Positions 1-5,834 of a stretch of 45,912 bases of DNA are shown piece by piece. Each line of letters opens with the position of its first letter. Within the stretch, counting starts at the first letter, position 1. The position numbers and the translations under genes were made by a program. The notes below the pieces were generated by a model. It had not been told where the DNA came from. It worked only from the letters and a program-made list of their open reading frames with translations, and did not search any database. Location of the stretch: the NCBI GenBank assembly GCA_900314565.1, contig OMVU01000013.1, forward strand, positions 1-45,912. Reading direction: 5' to 3'. Origin of the DNA: an uncultured Eubacteriales bacterium. Lineage in GTDB: Bacteria; Bacillota; Clostridia; Lachnospirales; Lachnospiraceae.

Positions 1-101
1 TACGGGCTAAGCGAACAGCCTGATGTGGAAGACGCTCAAAAGCGTTGTTCGACCACAGGGCAGGTACAAGCTCGTGACTTCAGTCATGAGTACGTTGACT
101 C
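1..101 (+). mobile_element. Right end of an IS200/IS605-type element (omega-RNA-like 3' end)
   Basis: The first 100 bases read like the 3' terminus of a TnpB-carrying IS200/IS605 element. A small perfect hairpin (ACGCT, loop CAAA, AGCGT, about 32-46) is followed by AAGC, a stem-loop with arms CTCGTGAC/GTCATGAG around TTCA (about 71-90), and TACGTTGAC. This AAGC-stem-loop-TAG/TAC-TT-AC layout is what I know as the right-end and guide-RNA scaffold end of such elements. A second stretch of the same layout lies at 31651-31685 on the other strand. The transposase or tnpB gene would lie left of the window. The boundary near 101 is inferred. Confidence 0.5.
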
Positions 102-207
102 TTTTATCATCTCTGATCAATTCCGCCATTTGCTGAATATTATCGCAGAGCAGTAAATTATTTCGCTGATCCGCTTTTTCCGTCGATTTCTTACTTTCAG
201 CCGCCAT
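7..207 (-). pseudogene. Small gene apparently truncated by IS605-type insertion
   Basis: This is a 66-codon reading frame with a very strong ribosome site (AAGGGGGG) seven bases before an ATG at 207. The first 36-38 residues are charged and look like a normal cytoplasmic N-terminus, with the segment NIQQMAELIRDDKR. The remaining residues are encoded antisense to the IS right-end hairpin (about 7-101) and look like random translation ending at TAG. I infer that the original gene continued leftwards and was interrupted by the element, so only the N-terminal third or less is original. Its function is not recognisable. Confidence 0.45.
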
Positions 208-221
208 AAGGTCCCCCCTTC

Positions 222-267
222 TCTCACAATGTCATATTAAGCGATCTGACAGGCGATCATTGTGAGA
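222..267. promoter_or_regulatory. Inverted repeat upstream of the truncated gene
   Basis: Perfect 10-base arms TCTCACAATG (222-231) and CATTGTGAGA (258-267) are separated by 26 bases. They lie just upstream of the ribosome site of the minus-strand gene at 207. The arrangement fits an operator pair or an mRNA leader hairpin. No regulator gene is adjacent. Confidence 0.4.
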
Positions 268-294
268 AAAATGTATGGTAGTCGTTCTTTAAGT

Positions 295-337
295 GTTATC
301 TGACGATTTTTGATAACCATGTTATAATTTTTATAAC
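295..337. promoter_or_regulatory. Two neighbouring palindromes in the divergent intergenic region
   Basis: GTTATC (295-300) and GATAAC (312-317) form an inverted repeat. Immediately after comes the perfect palindrome GTTATAA-TTT-TTATAAC (321-337). The region 208-589 has no gene and lies between divergent transcription units, so these are plausible operators. The rest of the stretch is AT-rich promoter DNA without other recognisable content. Confidence 0.35.
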
Positions 338-461
338 AGGAAAAATCGGATTCCCGTTTAATTGTATATTTTTACTCCTGAGAAGTCAATTTAATTAGAC
401 GCACTGTTTTCATCCGGTCTCAGGTAAAGTCAAACTTTAGCTCGTGTAAACCAGAAGTTTA

Positions 462-490
462 TTGACAATTAAAACTTCGTATGTTAATTT
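462..490 (+). promoter_or_regulatory. Putative sigma-A promoter for the zinc-ribbon gene
   Basis: A consensus -35 TTGACA (462-467) is followed, after 17 bases, by a weak -10 TAATTT (485-490). A better TATAAT exists at 495-500, but its spacing of 27 bases is too long. This would drive the 19-codon leader ORF and the 806-1555 gene. Confidence 0.35.
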
Positions 491-589
491 ATCTTATAAT
501 TCGACAGGCTCTTTCGAAACTCTGTACGAAATGGGCTTTTGTGAACAATTGCCTGTTAAAATTTGATGGTGAAAGGAGGTACAAAGCGT

Positions 590-649
590 ATGAAAACTGA
601 AGATGACATATGGCCTGTTCCGTTCCTGCCGGAGGCCGTTACAGATTAA
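590..649 (+). CDS. Putative 19-residue leader peptide or small protein
   Basis: A textbook ribosome site AAAGGAGGT (572-580) stands nine bases before an ATG at 590. It opens an ORF of 19 codons ending in TAA at 647-649, with product MKTEDDIWPVPFLPEAVTD. It precedes the zinc-ribbon protein gene by about 155 bases on the same strand. The peptide is acidic and proline-containing, with no runs of one amino acid that would suggest classic attenuation. It may be a real microprotein, a translated leader, or the start of a degraded gene. The ribosome site is stronger than that of the following annotated gene. Confidence 0.4.
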   Translation: MKTEDDIWPVPFLPEAVTD

Positions 650-805
650 TCCCTGATGCGGATCTCCCGCATGATAAGCGATCAGGTGCTCGTATTACCT
701 CAACTGAAATCGATACCACATTCACAGCAAGGTGAAAATACCCGGAGAATCCGGAGAAAGGAGAATCCAACTGCCAGACCGGAAGTGGATCGCAGGGAAA
801 GAAAT

Positions 806-1555
806 ATGGAAGTTAATCTGATACCCGTCATATGCCCGAAATGCGGATCAACGCTGAAAATAGAAGATTTCAGGACACACGCTTACTGCTCTTATTGCGG
901 TGCTGAAGTCCTTATTCAGAACGAAAATGAATATACTGTCCGCCATATTGACGAAGCTGATCTTAAAAAAGCAGAAACAGACCGGCTCGTAAAGCTCAAG
1001 CAGATCGAGCTTTACGAAAAAGAAACAAACGGGATTACGGAAGCCGGTAACGAGCAGTTCAAGAAGGCAATCCTCTGCTATGTCTTTGGTTCTCTGATCG
1101 TCCTGATATTTGGATGCATGGATGAGATTTTCGGAAAAGACAAAAAAACTATTTTTGATACGATGGTAATTATTGGGACAATGCCGATTATAATAGGGAC
1201 GATCATCGGTGCAAATTTCGCTGTTTCCTCAGGAAAATTCAAAAGCGTCTTAAAAAAAATTACCGCGAATGAGAATGAGGAGGAAGTCGAAAACTACACA
1301 CAGTCAAATAAAAAAATACATATCCCGGATAACGTAGGGTTCTATAAAGCGAAATCATATAAAGCGATCGCGATCTTATTTAAGAGTGCGGGATTCAGGA
1401 ACATCACATGCGTTGCTCTCGAAGACCTGCACATAGCCTTTATCCTCAAACCCGGAATGGTGCAGTCTATCAGCATCAACGGAAGGAACTATAACACGGA
1501 AAAAAGCTATCCCAAAGATGCCGCTGTAGTTATTTTGTTCCACAGCATGGCATGA
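806..1555 (+). CDS. Zinc-ribbon membrane protein with PASTA-like C-terminus
   Basis: The product has 249 residues if translation begins at the ATG at 806, preceded by AGGGAAAG. The open frame extends upstream to 656, but that part is Arg-rich and unlike protein. Residues about 10-35 form a zinc ribbon with two knuckles (CPKCGS and CSYCGA). A charged helix follows, then two transmembrane segments (about 90-145, containing LCYVFGSLIVLIFG). The C-terminal 75 residues resemble a single PASTA-like or SH3-like module (NVGFYKAKSYKAIAILF ... LKPGMVQSISINGR). Proteins of this layout are common in Lachnospiraceae and of unknown function. A cytoplasmic metal-binding head with a membrane anchor suggests sensing, which is inference. 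A terminator follows at 1633. Confidence 0.75.
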   Translation: MEVNLIPVICPKCGSTLKIEDFRTHAYCSYCGAEVLIQNENEYTVRHIDEADLKKAETDRLVKLKQIELYEKETNGITEAGNEQFKKAILCYVFGSLIVLIFGCMDEIFGKDKKTIFDTMVIIGTMPIIIGTIIGANFAVSSGKFKSVLKKITANENEEEVENYTQSNKKIHIPDNVGFYKAKSYKAIAILFKSAGFRNITCVALEDLHIAFILKPGMVQSISINGRNYNTEKSYPKDAAVVILFHSMA

Positions 1556-1632
1556 CAATACCCGGCCAGACACAGGTGCCAAGGAGGCAGCGAACACTAT
1601 GGATCACCGGTCCGGCTTGATTGCTCAGGAAA

Positions 1633-1654
1633 GGGCTCCCGAAAACGGGAGCCC
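1633..1654. terminator. Convergent bidirectional terminator
   Basis: Perfect 9-base arms GGGCTCCCG and CGGGAGCCC flank an AAAA loop. TCCTT follows on the plus strand and TTTCC on the minus strand. It sits between the convergent 806-1555 gene and the minus-strand DUF4097 operon, so it can serve both. Confidence 0.8.
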
Positions 1655-1718
1655 TCCTTCACGTCACTTATGTATGACCTCAATTTGTAAGTCACGTATT
1701 TACTGTCTCTTTTTTAAA

Positions 1719-2690
1719 TCACTTATTAACGATCTCTATTCTGATGTCACCTGTATCCGTGGTGACCTTGCATTTTCCGCCGCTCACCGTTTCCGGCACA
1801 TCGACTTTGCCTGTATCGCTCTGCGTGACAAAGATCTTGTCCGTAAGGAGAGATCCTTTCACATCTCCCGTGTCCGTAATAACAGTCAGCTCTCCGGCAT
1901 CACTTTTCTCAAAGCGCACGTCTCCGGTGCTCCGATCGACAGACATATTTTCTTTTACAATGACATTTTTCAAAATAATGTCGCCGGTGCTTCCGGTGGA
2001 GCTGAAGCTATTGCATGAAACATCCGTGAGCTCTGATTTTCCGGTGCTCAGGGCGATCCCCATGCTGCCCTCACAGGTGACTGTATGAATGTTGATCTGA
2101 CCGGTCGTTCCCGTCAGGTCAACCTCCCCTGCGGATAAGTTCCCCAGTTTGATATCACCTGTGCTGATCTTGACGCGAAGCAGTCCCCGCGATGATGCCT
2201 GACTGTCAACATCTCCCGTGCTGAGATTCAGATCCATGCTGCCGAAAACGAATTCCTTCGGGATCGAGATATCTCCTGTATCCTCCTCAATGAAGAGGGA
2301 TTCGTATTCGGTTTTCGGAAGATATACCGTGATCTTCGAATCTTCGAAGGAGAAAACAGAGATGTGATCGAACCAATTTTCCGAATCAATTTTTCTGACC
2401 GTAAGTGTACCGTCCTGAACATCCGCGGTATGCGATTCTTTCTCGTTTTCTACACAGACCACTTTGCATTTCCCATCATCAGAAAGACAGAACTCAATAT
2501 CCTCCGTATCGGTAAGAATGGAAATATTCCCGAACTCTTCTGTGATCTCATATGTTTTTGTTTCCATTTTTTCGCTGCTGAGCAATCTGAAATTCCAGTG
2601 GTTCGCCGCCATTGCAAAGAAGAAGACCGTACCGCCGACGAGTATCAGGCAAACCGCTATGACAAGCCAGATCATAGTATTCTTTTTCAT
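1719..2690 (-). CDS. DUF4097-family membrane-anchored beta-repeat protein
   Basis: The product has 323 residues. An N-terminal transmembrane anchor (about residues 6-29, MIWLVIAVCLILVGGTVFFF) is followed by an extracytoplasmic domain built from repeated short strands. These carry STGDI/DTGDV motifs (for example LSTGDVD, STGDIKL, DTGDVKG), the hallmark of the DUF4097 (LiaG-like) beta-helix family. It is the third gene of an ECF operon, starting six bases after the anti-sigma stop. Members usually sit with PadR/DUF1700 or sigma/anti-sigma genes and are thought to take part in envelope-stress responses. The exact role is unknown. Confidence 0.85.
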   Translation of the reverse strand: MKKNTMIWLVIAVCLILVGGTVFFFAMAANHWNFRLLSSEKMETKTYEITEEFGNISILTDTEDIEFCLSDDGKCKVVCVENEKESHTADVQDGTLTVRKIDSENWFDHISVFSFEDSKITVYLPKTEYESLFIEEDTGDISIPKEFVFGSMDLNLSTGDVDSQASSRGLLRVKISTGDIKLGNLSAGEVDLTGTTGQINIHTVTCEGSMGIALSTGKSELTDVSCNSFSSTGSTGDIILKNVIVKENMSVDRSTGDVRFEKSDAGELTVITDTGDVKGSLLTDKIFVTQSDTGKVDVPETVSGGKCKVTTDTGDIRIEIVNK

Positions 2691-2696
2691 TATCTT

Positions 2697-4028
2697 TTAC
2701 CCCCTTCTCATGAACAGAGATTTGATCCATACTGCGATATTCTTTGTCAGGATCACTGCACCTTTGGTCGCCGCTCTGCAGCCAAAGAACAGGAGGATCG
2801 ACAGACCGGCGAGTACACTGCCGGCGCAGAGCATTACAATACCCTGCAATCCGTTGCCCTGGAAAAATGCCCAGATGCCCAGGACGACGCTCCCGACAGC
2901 ACCTGCCATAAAGGAGACCATTGTGGTCCAGAGCGAAATAACTGCGACCCAGATCACAACGTAAACAGAAAACAGAAGTGCAAAACCGACGATGAGCAAA
3001 GTGATCCAAATGGGAGCGCCCAGTGCCAAAAGAACGATTTCCCATGCCGGCAGGCTGCGATCCGGTCCCTCTGTTTTCCCGGAGTATCTGAAATTCGGGT
3101 TTTCTGCGTGAACCCTTGACGTGATTTTTGCGATAGATTCCATTTCTGCCACTGCCTCTCTTTCTGTAAGACCCGTTTCCATTTTCTGATCGATCTTTGC
3201 AGTGTAACGGGTAAGCTGTCTCTGCTTCTCTTCTTTCGGAAGATCCGATAATTCTTCTTCCAACCGGACAAGGAAATCCTGTTTCGTTTTTACCTGTCTC
3301 GCATTCCGAATGATAAAGAACAAAGCCCACACAATCAGAATGACCAAAACGGTCATGGGCACTGCTATGCGGAAGAAACCGGCAGATCCTGTATGCAGAC
3401 CGATGGCGAGCATCATGAGTGCGAACAGAACTGTATCCGCCGTTACCACAGCAAGTCCCTTTCGATCTTCCAGGTAATCAGCCAGGAGCCTGCTCCTTAC
3501 TGCGAACGGAAGGAACACCAGAGACAGTCCGAACAGAACTGCTGTGCCTGCTACAAAGAACCAGTTCCCGCCCGTGTAGAGGCAGCACACGCCAAAAAGC
3601 AGAAGAAGAGAAACGGTAAAGCTCCCAAGTGTCCACAGCCCTTTGTTCTCCGGTGCCATGAGCGGCACGACCAGGAGCGAAGCCGCGACAAGGAGGGAAG
3701 CGAGAACAATAAAGAACCAATCGAGACCCGATCCTGATGCCAGATTAACGATGAGGCATATTAATACAGGAACCATGAAGATGCCGGCGATTACACTGCC
3801 GATCACAGCAGATCTGCGCTTAAAGAACCTGCGCTGCCCGGCGATCACGTCTTCTTTCTCGAAATTGATCGCCGTTTCAACCTCCTCGCTCTTCATTCGT
3901 CCAAGCAGTGCCCGGCAGTCCGCGCATTCCGCAAGGTGCTCTTCCACCATCCTGCGGCTGGCTTTGCTTGCTACGTTGTCGATATACAGCGGAATCAGAT
4001 CCCGGATAACATCACATTCATATTTCAT
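2697..4028 (-). CDS. Anti-sigma factor with zinc finger and HAAS (DUF1700-like) domain
   Basis: The product has 443 residues and overlaps the sigma gene by four bases (ATGA). The N-terminus is a ZAS-type zinc-binding anti-sigma domain: Cys5, then His31-x3-Cys35-x2-Cys38 in EEHLAECADC. A long multi-spanning membrane region follows (about 70-240). Next is a cytoplasmic helical segment at about 245-305 (QDFLVRLEEELSDLPKEEKQ ... TEREAVAEM) that matches the HAAS/DUF1700 signature, then further membrane helices to the end. HAAS domains are normally found in separate proteins, so this is a composite. It presumably holds the adjacent ECF sigma factor at the membrane until a signal arrives. Confidence 0.8.
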   Translation of the reverse strand: MKYECDVIRDLIPLYIDNVASKASRRMVEEHLAECADCRALLGRMKSEEVETAINFEKEDVIAGQRRFFKRRSAVIGSVIAGIFMVPVLICLIVNLASGSGLDWFFIVLASLLVAASLLVVPLMAPENKGLWTLGSFTVSLLLLFGVCCLYTGGNWFFVAGTAVLFGLSLVFLPFAVRSRLLADYLEDRKGLAVVTADTVLFALMMLAIGLHTGSAGFFRIAVPMTVLVILIVWALFFIIRNARQVKTKQDFLVRLEEELSDLPKEEKQRQLTRYTAKIDQKMETGLTEREAVAEMESIAKITSRVHAENPNFRYSGKTEGPDRSLPAWEIVLLALGAPIWITLLIVGFALLFSVYVVIWVAVISLWTTMVSFMAGAVGSVVLGIWAFFQGNGLQGIVMLCAGSVLAGLSILLFFGCRAATKGAVILTKNIAVWIKSLFMRRG

Positions 4029-4522
4029 TTGCTATCCATCCTTTCCTGAATTTTCAGTCTGGCGCGATGATAAGTAACGCGTGCCCAGTTCTCTGTTTTT
4101 CCGAAGATGGTACCGATCTGCCGGAAAGACAGTTCACCGAAACAGCGGAGCTGAAAGACCTCTTTATACGGTTCTTCCAAAGAATGCAGGATCAGGTGAA
4201 TTCTGAAAGAATCGTCTTTGTCCGCTGCGCGTTCCCCGAGTCCGGAACCCGAGTCCGGAATCTCTTCCGGAATCACGGCATCGCTTCGGCGGGCATTTCT
4301 GCGCATCTCGTCGTGAAACAGATTCTTTGCGATCGCGCAGAGCCAGGTGAACTCATCGCTGTTCCCGCGAAAGGACTGCCTCGCGGTCATGGCCCGGTAA
4401 AAGGTTTCCTGTGTGATTTCTTCCGCCAGATCTTTTTCTCCGGCTAAAGTCATCACAAAGGAATAGACTTTCATGAAGTAAGTCTCATACAGCTTTTGTG
4501 AGGTTTCCCTGTCCGTAATCAT
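4025..4522 (-). CDS. ECF-type RNA polymerase sigma factor
   Basis: The product has 165 residues, the usual ECF length. Region 2 is visible as LAEEITQETFYRAM ... FTWLCAIAKNLFHDEMRR and region 4 as LRCFGELSFRQIGTIFGKTE followed by the recognition helix NWARVTYHRARLKIQ. The ribosome site AAAGGAGG lies only two or three bases from the ATG. The gene starts an operon with its anti-sigma factor (4-base overlap) and a DUF4097 protein. A typical ECF promoter lies directly upstream (4549-4576), so autoregulation is likely. The regulon beyond this operon cannot be read from here. Confidence 0.93.
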   Translation of the reverse strand: MITDRETSQKLYETYFMKVYSFVMTLAGEKDLAEEITQETFYRAMTARQSFRGNSDEFTWLCAIAKNLFHDEMRRNARRSDAVIPEEIPDSGSGLGERAADKDDSFRIHLILHSLEEPYKEVFQLRCFGELSFRQIGTIFGKTENWARVTYHRARLKIQERMDSK

Positions 4523-4548
4523 CGCCTCCTTTCTGAGTTCTCACAGGT

Positions 4549-4576
4549 TAGACGGAGAACTCTGTATTTCGTTACA
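4549..4576 (-). promoter_or_regulatory. ECF-type autoregulatory promoter
   Basis: On the minus strand, TGTAAC (4571-4576) and CGTCTA (4549-4554) are 16 bases apart, the canonical -35/-10 pattern of Firmicute ECF sigma factors. They lie about 30 bases before the sigma gene. Perfect 8-base inverted arms GAGTTCTC (4535-4542) and GAGAACTC (4555-4562) bracket the -10, so a second regulator or an mRNA hairpin could act here. Confidence 0.65.
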
Positions 4577-4622
4577 AAAAAAATAAAAAAATTTCCCAAA
4601 AAATTTCCCGACAATTTTTACT

Positions 4623-4683
4623 CGAAAATATTACTCCGAAAATATTAATCGGCCGTGTATCATTATAACAATACACGGCCGAT
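4623..4683. repeat. 13-base perfect palindrome plus a short direct repeat
   Basis: ATCGGCCGTGTAT (4648-4660) and its exact complement ATACACGGCCGAT (4671-4683) form a 13-base stem with a 10-base loop. Next to it CGAAAATATTA occurs twice, at 4623 and 4638, 15 bases apart. On the minus strand the hairpin is followed by AT-rich sequence, so it may end transcription from the lipase pseudogene. It could equally be an operator. No gene lies between 4523 and 4830. Confidence 0.5.
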
Positions 4684-4830
4684 CTGAAACCAATACAAAA
4701 GATAAATCTTTGTCATTTTTTCGAAGCGCATTACTCTTCTTTATTTTCCGACCTGAAGTCTCCGATATTTCCATCGCCCGATCGAAAATGCCGCGGCTGC
4801 AACGAGAGCATAAATCACAGGCACTCTGTC

Positions 4831-5543
4831 TCAGAACCCCTTCTGTCTCAGGTCCGAGACCAGCTGTACATAATACTCACGTACGTCAAACCCATCGAAG
4901 TTCTCGCGATTCAGGTCGATCACGTCACCGTGCGAAATCCCCCGTTTTCCCTGATAATCCGAAGAATACGCTGTTCCAGTTCTCTGGCGCTGTCATCGAC
5001 GCTCGCCGCAGACTGGTGTTCCCCGTAATAAATCGTGGCGCCGTTCTTCATCAGTTCTTCCGGAATTCTGCCCCAGTAGTTGAAATGCTTGAAATCGCGG
5101 AAAAAGACTCCATGGACCAATAATAACGGGTATTTTGTCTGACACACTTGTTCAGATGAACGCAGCCTGTTGAGCTTACACCGGGTCAGTTCTGTCTTCG
5201 CTTCCTTCCCCGTAATGCGCAGAATAAGGATCAGCATAGTCAGATTTGCCAGCGGGACCATGCCAAGCATGATTCCCAAAAGACGTGTCTTAAATCCAAG
5301 CTGCCGGGAAGTTGTATAGACGATGATAATCCCGCCCCAGAAGATCAGGAACTCTGCCCCGGCCACCAGCAGGATCTCCCAAAGATGTGAGGCATCCCTG
5401 TCCCTGATCGCATGATACAGTACCGGCACATAATGCCAGATTGCGACGGCCGTTGTGATCACAAATATCCATAATATGATGTTCCCGGCGCGCAGAAGGA
5501 GATATTTATTTCTTTGATCTTTCAGATTTTTAGAATAATTCAT
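4831..5543 (-). pseudogene. Lipase-like alpha/beta hydrolase with internal deletion and frameshift
   Basis: The frame from 5543 gives an intact N-terminus. It has three or four membrane helices, then the start of an alpha/beta hydrolase fold (YPLLLVHGVFFRDFKHFNYW, then NGATIYYGEHQSAASV). It runs into a stop at 4920. Directly after, in another frame (about 4944-4831), a clear C-terminus of the same family appears: GISHGDVIDLNRENF, then DVREYYVQLVSDLRQKGF and TGA at 4831. Intact relatives carry about 150 more residues between these parts, including the nucleophile-elbow serine (GHSKGG type). The gene has therefore lost its catalytic core by a deletion that also shifted the frame at about 4938-4944. 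Confidence 0.75.
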
Positions 5544-5616
5544 GCGTCAGCCTCTGTATAATGCTGCAGTCAAACAAGAACTGCTATTTCGCCTGCACAT
5601 TGACTGTAACACTAAA

Positions 5617-5628
5617 CACCGGTCGGTG
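5617..5628. promoter_or_regulatory. TetR-type operator-like palindrome
   Basis: CACCG-GT-CGGTG (5617-5628) lies about 75 bases upstream of the lipase-like pseudogene start. It overlaps a weak promoter-like stretch (TTGGAC upstream on the minus strand). ACCGGTCGGT-centred palindromes are typical of TetR-family sites, but no TetR gene is present in the window. Confidence 0.35.
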
Positions 5629-5756
5629 CAATCTGTCCAATATTCTTTTTTGTTTTCCGATTTTTCCGTCCTTCTGACTTCTTTATGATAAAAAACAGAT
5701 AGATTATCTGAAAATCGATTTGTCCATCCATGCTATCCTATTTCATTCCCTAAAGC

Positions 5757-5795
5757 CATAAAAAAGGAGCCCACCGCCTGAAGGTGATGGACCCC
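5757..5795 (-). terminator. Terminator of the mannan-oligosaccharide operon
   Basis: On the minus strand an imperfect GC-rich hairpin (GGGGTCCATCACC, loop TTCAGGC, GGTGGGCTCC) is followed by TTTTTT. It stands 40 bases past the stop of the mutase-esterase gene, in the right place to end the long minus-strand operon. Confidence 0.6.
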
Positions 5796-5834
5796 GGTAA
5801 AATTCACACGGCCTCATACGAACTGTATGTCCAT

